Assembly: GCF_021728415.1 (NCBI RefSeq)
Contig: NZ_JAKKDV010000003.1
Span: forward strand, 276,878 to 340,877
Length of the DNA stretch: 64,000 nucleotides
Direction: 5' to 3'
Source: Flaviramulus multivorans
Lineage (GTDB): Bacteria; Bacteroidota; Bacteroidia; Flavobacteriales; Flavobacteriaceae
The translations under genes were made by a program, and so were the position numbers. This document shows positions 51,756 through 61,628 of the stretch, piece after piece; position 1 is the stretch's first letter, and every line of letters begins with the position of its first letter. The notes under the pieces were generated by a model. It ran no database searches. It saw only the letters and a program-made list of their open reading frames with translations, and was not told the DNA's origin.

Positions 51756-52763
51756 TTAAGCTTTAAGTACAATTCTAAATCTTGCTTTACCATCTTCCAA
51801 ATGTTTAATCGCATCATTTACATTTTCCATTTTAAATTCTTCAACCGTTGGATAAATGTTGTGCCTCACACAAAACTCTAGCATTTTACGAGTTAAGGCA
51901 ATACTTCCTAACGGACTTCCGCCAACCGATTTTTCACCCATTATCAAACTAAATGCTGGAATAGCCATAGGCTCTAAAACGGCACCAACTGTATGTAATT
52001 TACCCTGTGGTGATAGCGTAGTCAAAAATGAATTCCAATCAAGACTTACGTTTGTGGTATTTAAAATAAAATTTAAAGTTCCTGCTATTCTTTCTAAATC
52101 TTCTGGCTTTGTTGAATCAACAACTTGGTGTGCTCCCATTTTTAAAATGGCTTCTTTTTTATTTGGGTTCGAACTAAAAGCAGTAACCTCACAGCCCCAA
52201 GCTTTTAAAAATTTAATAGCCATATGCCCTAAACCTCCAACACCAATTACACCAACTTTATCAGTAGGTTGTACGCCCGACAAAACTATTGGATTAAATA
52301 CCGTAATGCCTCCACAAAATAATGGTCCTGCTTTTGCCATATCCAATCCTTTTGGTAATGGCGTTACCCACGACCAATGACCTCTAACAGCATCCGCAAA
52401 TCCACCATGGCGCCCGACAATAGTACTTTCAATAGTTCCACATAAATGCTGCTTTCCATCCATACACTGGTTGCAATGCATACACGATTGTGCATACCAC
52501 CCCATACCTACTCTATCACCAATTTTAAGCTCTTTTACTTCACTACCTATTTTCGTTACTTCACCCACAATTTCGTGTCCTGGAACAATTGGATATTGTG
52601 TCATGCCCCAATCATTATTCACCATACTTAAATCGGAATGACACAAACCGCAATAATGAACTTTTATATCAACTTCTTCTTTACCGATTTCTGGCAATTC
52701 ATATTGAAATTTCTGTAATTTCTCACCTGCTTCTTGAGCCGCATAAGCATTAACTTTTATCAT
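51756..52763 (-). CDS. Zinc-dependent NAD(P)-dependent alcohol dehydrogenase (cinnamyl-type)
   Basis: 335 residues. Catalytic zinc site: C41 (in CGLCHSDL), H63-E64 (PGHEIVGE) and a Cys further on. Structural zinc: a four-Cys cluster in SCMHCNQCMDGKQHLC. Cofactor-binding GVIGVGGLGHMAIKFLKAWG. The pattern is the CAD/YahK-like branch that reduces aldehydes to alcohols with NADPH. Substrate is not determined. It lies downstream of a 150-base divergent region shared with the FAH-family gene. Confidence 0.92.
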   Translation of the reverse strand: MIKVNAYAAQEAGEKLQKFQYELPEIGKEEVDIKVHYCGLCHSDLSMVNNDWGMTQYPIVPGHEIVGEVTKIGSEVKELKIGDRVGMGWYAQSCMHCNQCMDGKQHLCGTIESTIVGRHGGFADAVRGHWSWVTPLPKGLDMAKAGPLFCGGITVFNPIVLSGVQPTDKVGVIGVGGLGHMAIKFLKAWGCEVTAFSSNPNKKEAILKMGAHQVVDSTKPEDLERIAGTLNFILNTTNVSLDWNSFLTTLSPQGKLHTVGAVLEPMAIPAFSLIMGEKSVGGSPLGSIALTRKMLEFCVRHNIYPTVEEFKMENVNDAIKHLEDGKARFRIVLKA

Positions 52764-52910
52764 ATTTTTCTATTTTATATTATTATAGCTACAATTTTTA
52801 AATCTACTGAATATTAAATGCTTTTAAGATAATTATTAGTTAAATTTCTTTAAAAATAATTGTATGTTAATTTACTACATTTACACTTATAATTTTTTAA
52901 TTTTTTTATC

Positions 52911-53525
52911 ATGAAAATAATAGGTATTGGGAAAAACTACGTTGCCGATAAAAGTGAAATTAATGCGCTTAAAAATGGTGCACAAACTATTTTTTTAAAA
53001 GCTGAAAGCACTCTAGTAACAGATAATAAAAACATTGAGTTTCCAGCGATAACGAATGAATTGGCTTACGAGGTTGAACTTGTTGCGAAAATTGTGAAAA
53101 CGGGTAAAAATATTGCTGAACGTGATGCAGTATCTTATATAAGTGAGATGGGTATTGGTATTGATTATACTGCCAAAGATGTATTGGCGGCAAGTCGAGC
53201 AAATAAAGGGCCTTGGGCTTTAGCAAAAGGGTTTGATGGTGCATCTCCAATTAGCGGATTTAAGCCGGTTGCTAACTTTCCAGACTTATATAATATTAAT
53301 TTTAGTTTGACCATTAATGGTAAAGAAACACAAGTGGGGAATACCAATTTTATGATTTATAATTTTGCTGAAATTATAGCCTATGTTTCGAAATTTATGA
53401 CTTTAGAACCCGGCGATTTGATATTTACTGGAACGCCAGCAAATGGTGCTGGACTGAACGTTAAGGGCGACCACTTGCAAGCTTTTGTTGAAGGTGAATT
53501 GCTTTTAGATTTTAAATTGGTTTAA
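52911..53525 (+). CDS. Fumarylacetoacetate hydrolase (FAH) family protein
   Basis: 204 residues, the length of the single-domain FAH family (YcgM-like). Motifs: GIGKNYVAD, then TIFLKAESTLVTDN, ELAYEVELVAKIVKTGKNI (the metal-binding E-x-E) and GIDYTAKDVL; the C-terminus has PGDLIFTGTPANGAG. Members hydrolyse or decarboxylate 1,3-diketo acids and related compounds with a divalent metal; acylpyruvase and oxaloacetate decarboxylase are possible activities. A weak -7 box (TACATTTA) lies about 35 bases upstream. The DUF294 gene follows after 33 bases. Confidence 0.9.
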   Translation: MKIIGIGKNYVADKSEINALKNGAQTIFLKAESTLVTDNKNIEFPAITNELAYEVELVAKIVKTGKNIAERDAVSYISEMGIGIDYTAKDVLAASRANKGPWALAKGFDGASPISGFKPVANFPDLYNINFSLTINGKETQVGNTNFMIYNFAEIIAYVSKFMTLEPGDLIFTGTPANGAGLNVKGDHLQAFVEGELLLDFKLV

Positions 53526-53558
53526 TTAAAACCTAAAAATAAACTGAAAAGTATCTGA

Positions 53559-55478
53559 ATGAAAAATTCCATTGCAGAACGTGTTTTCGATTTTTTAAAA
53601 AATTACCCGCCTTTTAATATTCTAAAAACGGATGATTTACTTGAAATTTCAAAACAAGTTTCTATCATTTATATGGAAAAAGGTGATACCCTTTTTAAAA
53701 GAGGTGATACTTTCCACGAGTATTTTTACATTGTAAGAAACGGTGCTATAACTTCGTATCACACCAATATTGAAAACAAACAAGAAGTAGTAAATATAAG
53801 TGATGCCGGTGACATATTTGGGGTTAGACCTCTTATTGCAAAAGAAGATTACAAACTTACCGCTACTGCTAATGAGGAATCTATTGTATACGCCATACCT
53901 ATAAACACGTTTCAGTCCGTAACACAAAACAATACCAGTGTTTACAAATTTTTAATAACAGCGTTCGCTACTAATGCCTACGACCCGTTTACTGCTGAAG
54001 AAACAGGCAAAATATTTTCTGATTACTTACCAAATACATCTCAAGATGTTGTAAGTCTTCAAACTGCAAATTACTCAAAGAAACCTATTTGTTGCAATGT
54101 GGATGCTTCTTTAAAAGAAGCGGCCCTAGCAATGAGCAAACATAAAATTGGATGTATTATTGTAGTTGATTCTAATAAACATCCATTGGGTATTATTACT
54201 AATAGTGACATCAAAAATAAAATTGCTACAGGCTTATTTCCTATTGAAACACCCGTTACCAATATTATGAGTTCACCTGTTGTAACCAATAAAAAAAATT
54301 TAACGGTAGCAGACGGACAGCTACAGATGATAAAACATAACATTGGACATTTATGTATTACAAAAGATGGCACCGTTAATTCAAAGCTTATTGGTGTTTT
54401 AACACACCATGATGTTTTAGTTACTTTAGGTAATAACCCTTCGGTGATTTTAAAAGAAATAAAGCGCGCCGACCGAACTAAAAAACTAAGAACAGCTAGA
54501 CTAAAAGCTAACACACTTTTAAAAAGCTATTTAGAGCAAAACATACCAATATCTCATATCTTAAAAATTATATCGCAAATTAATGATGCTATTACGGTTA
54601 GAGCTATTGAAATTGCCTTACAAAAAATGTCTACTCCGCCACCTGTTACTTTTTCATGGATGTCTATTGGCAGCCAAGGTAGAAAAGAGCAGTTACTTTT
54701 CACCGACCAAGATAACGCCATTGTTTTTGAAAATGTACCTGAAAAAAACTATGAAAAAACTCAATTATACTTTTTAGAACTGGCAAAACACGTTAATAAA
54801 TCACTTAATAAAATAGGATTTGAATATTGCGAAGCCGATATGATAGCTAGCAACAGTGAATGGTGTAAATCGCTTGAAAAATGGAAAGCTCAATTTAATA
54901 ACTGGATTTTAAATCCAGATGACAAGGCCATTTTACTATCGTCAATCTTTTTTGATTTTAGCTGTATTTATGGCAACAAAAATTTAATTAATGAGCTATC
55001 TAATTCTATTTATGAATCACTGAGTAAAACAACTTTATTTTTTAAATTCTTAGGAAGAGATGCTATAAAAAGCCCGCCACCCCTAGGCTTTTTTAAACAG
55101 TTTTTAGTTGAAGAGAATGGCGACCAAAAAGACCTTTTCAATATTAAAAGTAGAGCCTTAATGCCTTTAATTGATGCTGCCAGATTACTTATTTTAAATA
55201 GCAATATAATAGGCATCAATAACACTTCCGAACGTTATGAAAAGTTGACTGAAATAGAACCTAATAATAAAGAACTTTATCAGTCCTGTTCTTATGCATT
55301 TAAAGCACTATCTAAATTTAAAACCAAGCAAGGGTTATTGCATAACAATACAGGTAAGTTTATTGAACTAGAAACCCTTACCAAAGAGGAAAAACTAAAA
55401 TTAAGACGCTGTTTTAAGCCCATTCAAGAAATTCAAGAAACTTTAAAAATAAGGTTCGATTTAAAAAACTTTATGTAA
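53559..55478 (+). CDS. cNMP-binding/CBS/DUF294 nucleotidyltransferase-like signalling protein
   Basis: 639 residues in four parts: a cyclic-nucleotide-binding-like barrel (about 15-130, YMEKGDTLFKRGDTFHEYF), a pair of CBS domains (about 165-295, HKIGCIIVVDSNKHPLGIIT), a DUF294 nucleotidyltransferase-like domain (about 345-475, SIGSQGRKEQLLFTDQDNA with the G-S-x-D-x-D type motif) and a helical C-terminal DUF294 domain. Such proteins sense adenine nucleotides and often lie beside actP and acs genes; here they are just across the strand. The downstream exonuclease gene is 23 bases away. The product of the nucleotidyltransferase is unknown. Confidence 0.88.
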   Translation: MKNSIAERVFDFLKNYPPFNILKTDDLLEISKQVSIIYMEKGDTLFKRGDTFHEYFYIVRNGAITSYHTNIENKQEVVNISDAGDIFGVRPLIAKEDYKLTATANEESIVYAIPINTFQSVTQNNTSVYKFLITAFATNAYDPFTAEETGKIFSDYLPNTSQDVVSLQTANYSKKPICCNVDASLKEAALAMSKHKIGCIIVVDSNKHPLGIITNSDIKNKIATGLFPIETPVTNIMSSPVVTNKKNLTVADGQLQMIKHNIGHLCITKDGTVNSKLIGVLTHHDVLVTLGNNPSVILKEIKRADRTKKLRTARLKANTLLKSYLEQNIPISHILKIISQINDAITVRAIEIALQKMSTPPPVTFSWMSIGSQGRKEQLLFTDQDNAIVFENVPEKNYEKTQLYFLELAKHVNKSLNKIGFEYCEADMIASNSEWCKSLEKWKAQFNNWILNPDDKAILLSSIFFDFSCIYGNKNLINELSNSIYESLSKTTLFFKFLGRDAIKSPPPLGFFKQFLVEENGDQKDLFNIKSRALMPLIDAARLLILNSNIIGINNTSERYEKLTEIEPNNKELYQSCSYAFKALSKFKTKQGLLHNNTGKFIELETLTKEEKLKLRRCFKPIQEIQETLKIRFDLKNFM

Positions 55479-55501
55479 TCTTATTAAAACAAACCTTATA
55501 A

Positions 55502-56170
55502 ATGATTTTTAATTGGTTATTTAATAAAAAACAAAATTATCCGGAGTTTTGGGCTAATTACTGTGAAGCTTTTAGCAAAACTAAGCTCAAAGCCTCGTCA
55601 ATAGCCAGTACCCGGTTTATTGCTTTTGATACTGAAACAACAGGATTTGATAAAATAGAAGATCGAATTTTATCTATTGGAGCCGTAGCATTTACCGGTA
55701 AAACTATAAATGTAAACGATAGTTTAGAACTGTATTTAGAACAAGACGTTTTTAAACCGGAAACTGTTGAAATTCATGGTTTAATGAAAACTGGTTCGCA
55801 AGAAAAAATAAGTGAGTTAGAAGCTATAAAAGCCTTTTTATCTTATATAAAAAACGATGTTTTAATAGCACATCATGCCCATTTTGATAAAACTATGATT
55901 AACGAAATGCTTTTAAGACATGGTCTAGGTAAACTAAAAAATAAATTTATTGACACTGGAGTTTTGTTCAAGCGTTCGCTACATATTATTTACAAACAAA
56001 ACGAAAAAATGTATTCGCTAGATGACTTAGCAAAAGAACTTAACGTTCCCATGGTAGACAGACATACCGCCACTGGTGATGCTTTAATTACGGCTTTGGT
56101 ATTCTTAAAAATTTTGGCTCGTTTGGATAAACGTAAACGCTTAAATTGGGGGTATTTATTGAAAAAATAG
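55502..56170 (+). CDS. DnaQ-like 3'-5' exonuclease
   Basis: 222 residues. The DEDDh exonuclease motifs are present: D43-x-E45 in AFDTETTGFD (ExoI), an Asp in IAHHAHFDKTMINE (ExoII) and H-x4-D in DRHTATGDALITA (ExoIII). It is not part of a polymerase. Exonucleases of this type are regularly placed next to DUF294/CBS genes in acetate-uptake clusters, which suggests a common but unexplained link. It is convergent with acs, with 11 bases between. Confidence 0.9.
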   Translation: MIFNWLFNKKQNYPEFWANYCEAFSKTKLKASSIASTRFIAFDTETTGFDKIEDRILSIGAVAFTGKTINVNDSLELYLEQDVFKPETVEIHGLMKTGSQEKISELEAIKAFLSYIKNDVLIAHHAHFDKTMINEMLLRHGLGKLKNKFIDTGVLFKRSLHIIYKQNEKMYSLDDLAKELNVPMVDRHTATGDALITALVFLKILARLDKRKRLNWGYLLKK

Positions 56171-56181
56171 TTAACAACTTT

Positions 56182-58128
56182 TTAAAGCGCATTATCCATA
56201 ATATCCTGAACCACTTCGGGGTTCAGAAGTGTGCTAATATCCCCTAAATTATCTGTGTTTTTTTCGGCTATTTTACGTAAAATACGGCGCATGATTTTTC
56301 CGCTACGAGTTTTTGGCAAACCTTGTGTAAACTGAATTTTATCCAACTTTGCGATGGGTCCGATATGATTGGAAATAAGTTGATTAATTTCTTTACGCAA
56401 ATCGTCATAATTTGAATTTTTTCCTGAATCCTTTAGGGTAACATAACCATACAAAGCATTACCTTTTATATCGTGTGGAAAACCTACAATAGCACTTTCA
56501 GCAACTAAAGGGTGCTCGTCAATAATATCCTCAATAGGGGCTGTTCCTAAATTATGCCCAGATACAATGATTACATCATCGACTCTACCAGTAATACGAT
56601 AATTACCAGATTTATCGCGCAATGCACCATCACCTGGAAAATACATGCCTTTATACGCTGAGAAATATACATTTTTATAGCGCTGATGGTCGCCATAAAT
56701 AGTGCGAGCCAATGAAGGCCATGGGAATTTTATTGCCAATATACCTTCGGCAGGATTTCCTTGAATTTCGTTTCCTTTTTCATCTAATAAAACGGGTTGA
56801 ACTCCAGGTAATGGCAAAGTGGCAAAAGTAGGTTTATCATTGGTAACACCCGCTAAAGAAGATATCATTATCCCGCCTGTTTCGGTTTGCCACCATGTAT
56901 CAACGATGGGGCATTTACCTTTACCCACATAATCATTATACCAGTTCCAAGCTTCTAAATTTATGGGTTCTCCAACAGTTCCTAAAGTTTTTATATGTTT
57001 TAAATAGTAATTATCCGCTAAATTAACTGCATTTTTTGCCAAAGCTCTTATAGCTGTTGGTGCCGTATAAAACTGATTCACACGGTGTTTTTCACAAATT
57101 TCCCAGAAACGTCCGTAATCAGGATAACTAGGAACACCTTCAAACATAACGGTTGTTGCACCATTAGCTAACGGTCCATATACGATATAACTATGACCAG
57201 TAATCCAACCAATATCAGCAGTACACCAAAACACATCTTGCACGCTAGCTCTGGTATCTTCTCTTCCCAAATCGACAGTTCTATTACAACGGTATTGAAA
57301 CACATTTCTAAAAGTATAGGCTGTATAAACCATATAACCTCCGCAAGTATGCACCATCCCTTTGGGTTTTCCTGTAGAACCCGATGTATATAAAATAAAA
57401 AGCATGTCCTCCGCATCCATTTCTTCAGCTGGACAATAATCATCTACTTTTTTAAGTTCGTCATGCCACCAAACCTGATTTTCAACTAAGTTTACATCCG
57501 ATAGTACACGTTTTAAAACTATAGTTTTTTCTACAGAAGGGCACGATTTTAATGCATCGTCTGCTATTGCTTTTAACGGTGTGATTTTATCTCCTCTAAA
57601 TCCGCCATCAGCTGTAAGCAACATTTTGCACTGTGCATCATTTATTCTTGCTGATAAAGCGGACGCGGAAAAACCTGCAAATACCACTGAATGAATAGCA
57701 CCAATTCGCGCACACGCCAAAACTGCAATTGTTAACTCTGGTACCATGGGCATATAAATACAAACTCTATCCCCTTTTGATATATTATTTGCTTTTAGAA
57801 CATTAGCAAACTCACAAACTTTACTATGCAAGGCTTTATAAGTAAAATATTGAGCAGGCTCATTAGGACTATTTGGTTCAAAAATTAATGCGGTTTGATT
57901 ACCACGCTCTGCTAAATGTCGATCCAAACAGTTTTCAGTGATATTCAATTTTCCACCTACAAACCATTTTACTTCAGGAATATTAAAATCCCATTCAAGA
58001 GTTTTGGTCCACTTTTTTTTCCATTGAAAAGATGAAGCAATTTCGTCCCAAAAAGCTTCCGGATTCTCTATACTATATTTATAAGTTTTCTCATATTCAT
58101 GATATGAGTTTATTTGAAATCTTTGCAT
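56182..58128 (-). CDS. acs: Acetyl-CoA synthetase
   Basis: 648 residues, the normal length. It activates acetate to acetyl-CoA via acetyl-AMP. Motifs: ILYTSGSTGKPKGMVHT (AMP loop), WWQTETGG, the hinge region YRITGRVDDVIIVSGH and KTRSGKIMRRILRK near the end, with the lysine that is acetylated in many AMP-forming acetyl-CoA synthetases. The downstream neighbours on the opposite strand (exonuclease, DUF294) and the symporter genes upstream make a clear acetate module. Confidence 0.95.
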   Translation of the reverse strand: MQRFQINSYHEYEKTYKYSIENPEAFWDEIASSFQWKKKWTKTLEWDFNIPEVKWFVGGKLNITENCLDRHLAERGNQTALIFEPNSPNEPAQYFTYKALHSKVCEFANVLKANNISKGDRVCIYMPMVPELTIAVLACARIGAIHSVVFAGFSASALSARINDAQCKMLLTADGGFRGDKITPLKAIADDALKSCPSVEKTIVLKRVLSDVNLVENQVWWHDELKKVDDYCPAEEMDAEDMLFILYTSGSTGKPKGMVHTCGGYMVYTAYTFRNVFQYRCNRTVDLGREDTRASVQDVFWCTADIGWITGHSYIVYGPLANGATTVMFEGVPSYPDYGRFWEICEKHRVNQFYTAPTAIRALAKNAVNLADNYYLKHIKTLGTVGEPINLEAWNWYNDYVGKGKCPIVDTWWQTETGGIMISSLAGVTNDKPTFATLPLPGVQPVLLDEKGNEIQGNPAEGILAIKFPWPSLARTIYGDHQRYKNVYFSAYKGMYFPGDGALRDKSGNYRITGRVDDVIIVSGHNLGTAPIEDIIDEHPLVAESAIVGFPHDIKGNALYGYVTLKDSGKNSNYDDLRKEINQLISNHIGPIAKLDKIQFTQGLPKTRSGKIMRRILRKIAEKNTDNLGDISTLLNPEVVQDIMDNAL

Positions 58129-58181
58129 TGTAATTTTGTTGTCTTAAGCGTGTTCTAAATTACTAAAATTATTGGTTCTTT

Positions 58182-59930
58182 CTAATGGTCTATTGCACTA
58201 ACGGCTCCGCTTGGTATTCTAATGTTTTCAACTATTTCTTGAACGTCTTCAGGTGGTTCAGGTGTGAATTTCATAATGAATATGGACACTATAAAATTTA
58301 AAATCATTGCCACCGTACCAAATCCTTCAGGTGAAATTCCAAACCACCATTCACTTTTATCTGGTAATGCCTCATCAAACCAGCCTAATTTATATTTAAT
58401 CATATACAATAACATAGCAGTAATACCTACGATCATACCTGCAATAGCACCTTCTTTATTCATTCGTTTATAGAATATTCCTAAAATAATGGCTGGAAAA
58501 AACGACGCTGCAGCTAACCCAAAAGCAAGGGCTACTACAGCCGCTACAAACCCCGGAGGATTGATTCCAAAATATCCTGCAACGCAAACCGCTCCAACTG
58601 CCGATAAGCGTGCCGCTATAAGTTCACCTTTTTCAGAAATAGAAGGTTTGATTATTTTTTTAATCAGATCGTGCGACACAGAAGATGAAATGACTAATAA
58701 CAAACCAGCAGCGGTTGATAAAGCGGCAGCTAAACCACCAGCTGCTACTAACGCAATTACCCAATTAGGTAATTTAGCAATCTCTGGGTTTGCCAATACC
58801 ATAATGTCGTTATCGACTACCAATTCATTCTTGTTTTTGTCTGCTACGTATTGAATTAATCCATCATTGTTCTTGTCAGTGAACGTAATAAGTCCCGTTG
58901 TCTCCCATTTTTTAAACCACTCCGGAACATCTTTATACGATTGGTTTGAAACCGTTTCTATCATATTGGTTCTGGCAAAAACAGCAACAGCCGGTGCTGT
59001 GGTATATAAAATAACAATTAACAACAGCGCTATTCCTGCAGATTTGCGAGCATCTTTTACACGTTTTACTGTGAAAAAGCGGACAATAACATGTGGCAAT
59101 CCTGCGGTACCAACCATTAATGCTAAAGTAATAGCAAAAACATCTATCATCGATTTAGAGCCTTCTGTATATTCTGAAAATCCAAGTTCAGTGCTTAATC
59201 CGTCTAATTTATCTAACAAATAAGTTCCTGAGCCATCAGACAAAGTGCTTCCAAAACCTAATTGTGGAATGGGATTACCAGTCATTTGAATGGAAATAAA
59301 AATGGCAGGCACCATAAACGCAAAAATGAGCACACAATATTGTGCCACTTGCGTATAGGTAATACCTTTCATACCACCCAATACCGCGTAAAATAAAACG
59401 ATAATCATGCCTATGATGACCCCTGTATTAATATCGACTTCTAAAAAGCGTGAAAACACAATACCTACACCGCGCATTTGTCCTGCTACATATGTAAACG
59501 AAACTAATAAAGCACAAAATACAGCAACCAAACGTGCTGTTTTAGAATAATAACGGTCTCCAATAAAATCGGGCACAGTAAACTTTCCGAACTTACGTAA
59601 ATAAGGTGCTAACAGTAATGCGAGTAGTACATAACCACCTGTCCATCCCATTAAATATACGGCACCATCATACCCTGCAAACGAGATTATACCTGCCATC
59701 GAGATAAACGAAGCGGCACTCATCCAATCGGCAGCAGTTGCCATACCGTTTGCCAATGGCGAAACACCGCCTCCAGCCACATAAAACTCTTTGGTAGACG
59801 ACGCTCTCGACCAAATGGCAATACCTATATACAAAGTAAAGGTTAATCCTACTAAAATGTAAGTCCAATTTTGAACGTCTAACGCCTCGACTAAAAATAT
59901 ACTACTCGTCATAGCCATATTTTTTATCAA
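58182..59930 (-). CDS. actP: Sodium:solute (acetate) symporter ActP
   Basis: About 576-582 residues; starts at 59930, 59918 and 59912 are possible, and the last overlaps the DUF4212 end by about 11 bases and gives MTSSIFLVEALD. It is a sodium:solute symporter with ~13 helices. VAGGGVSPLANGMATAADWMSAASFI after the first helices is the ActP signature, and GLAAALSTAAGLLLVISSSVSHDL lies in the core. It takes up acetate and similar short acids. DUF4212 precedes it, as is typical, and acs follows after 53 bases. Confidence 0.93.
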   Translation of the reverse strand: MIKNMAMTSSIFLVEALDVQNWTYILVGLTFTLYIGIAIWSRASSTKEFYVAGGGVSPLANGMATAADWMSAASFISMAGIISFAGYDGAVYLMGWTGGYVLLALLLAPYLRKFGKFTVPDFIGDRYYSKTARLVAVFCALLVSFTYVAGQMRGVGIVFSRFLEVDINTGVIIGMIIVLFYAVLGGMKGITYTQVAQYCVLIFAFMVPAIFISIQMTGNPIPQLGFGSTLSDGSGTYLLDKLDGLSTELGFSEYTEGSKSMIDVFAITLALMVGTAGLPHVIVRFFTVKRVKDARKSAGIALLLIVILYTTAPAVAVFARTNMIETVSNQSYKDVPEWFKKWETTGLITFTDKNNDGLIQYVADKNKNELVVDNDIMVLANPEIAKLPNWVIALVAAGGLAAALSTAAGLLLVISSSVSHDLIKKIIKPSISEKGELIAARLSAVGAVCVAGYFGINPPGFVAAVVALAFGLAAASFFPAIILGIFYKRMNKEGAIAGMIVGITAMLLYMIKYKLGWFDEALPDKSEWWFGISPEGFGTVAMILNFIVSIFIMKFTPEPPEDVQEIVENIRIPSGAVSAIDH

Positions 59931-60156
59931 GTTTATTCATAAGTCTTACATACACAAAGATGAGAATTACAAACACATACATAGAGCCCTGTTGTGCAAA
60001 CCAAAATCCTAGTTTAAAGCCTCCAACCTTTATATTGTTTAACGCGTCTTTAAATAAGATACTTGCTCCATAGGACACTAAAAACCATATAGCCAATAAA
60101 ATAAGTACATACCTTATATTTTCTTTCCAGTAGGCTTTAGCGTTGCGTTTTGTCAT
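59902..60156 (-). CDS. DUF4212 small symporter-associated membrane protein
   Basis: 84 residues with two transmembrane segments (about 14-31 and 49-69). The N-terminus KAYWKENIRYVLILLAIWF and the central GGFKLGFWFAQQGSMYVFV are the DUF4212 hallmarks. This protein accompanies actP-type symporters as a small subunit; the genes overlap, which supports that. It is the first gene of the acetate uptake operon. Confidence 0.92.
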   Translation of the reverse strand: MTKRNAKAYWKENIRYVLILLAIWFLVSYGASILFKDALNNIKVGGFKLGFWFAQQGSMYVFVILIFVYVRLMNKLDKKYGYDE

Positions 60157-60165
60157 ATGTTAGTT

Positions 60166-61527
60166 TTATTGGTTAACTCTTTTTCTATAAGCTTTAAATT
60201 CTTTTACTACTCTAGGCGCCATTATTAGGGTAGCTATCATGGTTGGTATTGCCATAAGTGCAAAAACGCCATCAATTAAATTGAGCATCATACTAAAAGG
60301 CGTTGTTGCAGCCAATACTATACTGATGATATAAAAATAATTATAATAGTGCTTTTTATCTGCTCCTATAATAAAAGATAAACATTTTGTACCATAATAC
60401 GAGTATGAAAATAATGAAGAAATACTAAAAATCAACACACAAACCATAAGCAAATAGTCGCCATAAACTGGCATAGTATGACTGAATGCCGATGCTGTTA
60501 AACTCACACCGTTATCGCTCGTGGTTTCCCAAACGCCCGTAACTAAAATAGCCAAAGCAGTTAAAGTACAAACTACCAAAGTATCTATCGCAGGACCTAA
60601 CATAGCAACTAATCCTTCTCGAATAGGTTCATTCGTTTTAGCGGCGCCATGCGCCATGGGTGCTGTACCAATTCCCGCTTCGTTTGAAAAGGCGCCCCGA
60701 CGAATTCCTAATAAAATCAATGCTCCTAAAACCCCTCCAAAAAAGGCATCACCTTTATAATTATCTGCAGAAAAGGCATCCGTAAAAATCATCAATATAT
60801 ACTTAGGCAGTGTGTCGTAATTAGAAATCAAAATAAATAATACTAAAGCAAAGTATAAAATAACCATACTAGGCACCAACTTTGACGCTGCATTACTTAT
60901 ACGTTTTAATCCTCCTAAAATAATTATGGATGTTATTGTAACTAAAACAAACGCTAAAATTAAATTTGATTTCAATCCAACTTCTACGCCATTAGGTGTT
61001 AAAACAATATCGTTTATAGCCTGTGTTAACTGATTAACATTTACAACGGGTAAAGCGCCTATCATTCCAAAAAGGCTGAACATAATAGCCAACGGTTTCC
61101 ATGATTTTCCTAAGCCTTCCATTATAAAATACATAGGACCACCTTGCAATTCGCCATTGCTATCTTTACCACGATACATAACTGCTAAACTACAGGTGAA
61201 AAATTTTGTAGACATCCCAACAATGGCGCTAACCCACATCCAAAACATGGCTCCAGGTCCGCCCACAGAAATTGCTACTGCAACACCAGCAATATTACCC
61301 ATTCCAATTGTAGATGACAAAGCGGTTGTTAAGGCCTTAAAATGGCTAATTTCACCGGCATCATCAGGATTGTCATACTTCCCACGAAGTACTTGAATGG
61401 CGTGTCCTAAAAATCGAAACGGCAAAAATCTTGATAAAATTAATAGATACAAACCGCCTCCTATTAACAGAATAACCAGCGGTAATCCCCATGCATAATT
61501 AGAAAAAGCCCTTATAATTTCATTCAT
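60166..61527 (-). CDS. Alanine/glycine:cation symporter family protein
   Basis: 453 residues from the ATG at 61527 (MNEIIRAFSNYAWGLPLVIL). A TTG at 61548 would extend it by seven residues and is less likely. It is an amino-acid:cation symporter (AGCS) with about 11 helices; GNIAGVAVAISVGGPGAMFWMW near residue 80 is the family signature, and GGPMYFIMEGLG and RRGAFSNEAGIGTAPMAHGA are further motifs. It imports alanine or glycine with sodium or protons. The DUF4212 gene starts 9 bases downstream. Confidence 0.93.
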   Translation of the reverse strand: MNEIIRAFSNYAWGLPLVILLIGGGLYLLILSRFLPFRFLGHAIQVLRGKYDNPDDAGEISHFKALTTALSSTIGMGNIAGVAVAISVGGPGAMFWMWVSAIVGMSTKFFTCSLAVMYRGKDSNGELQGGPMYFIMEGLGKSWKPLAIMFSLFGMIGALPVVNVNQLTQAINDIVLTPNGVEVGLKSNLILAFVLVTITSIIILGGLKRISNAASKLVPSMVILYFALVLFILISNYDTLPKYILMIFTDAFSADNYKGDAFFGGVLGALILLGIRRGAFSNEAGIGTAPMAHGAAKTNEPIREGLVAMLGPAIDTLVVCTLTALAILVTGVWETTSDNGVSLTASAFSHTMPVYGDYLLMVCVLIFSISSLFSYSYYGTKCLSFIIGADKKHYYNYFYIISIVLAATTPFSMMLNLIDGVFALMAIPTMIATLIMAPRVVKEFKAYRKRVNQ

Positions 61528-61628
61528 AGTAACATTAATTACTAGCAATAATATTATAAATATATCACTTTACTCATATTATGTTTTAATATTTAAAAGT
61601 ATATTTATGCTTACTAAACTAACTACTA

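Noticed and set aside
51856..52380. Plus-strand frame of 174 codons opposite the alcohol dehydrogenase
   Set aside because: Antisense shadow of a gene with both zinc sites intact.
54071..54514. Minus-strand frame of 147 codons opposite the CBS domains
   Set aside because: Antisense shadow; no start signals or family features.
58489..59223. Plus-strand frames opposite actP
   Set aside because: Ala/Thr-rich mirror frames of transmembrane helices.
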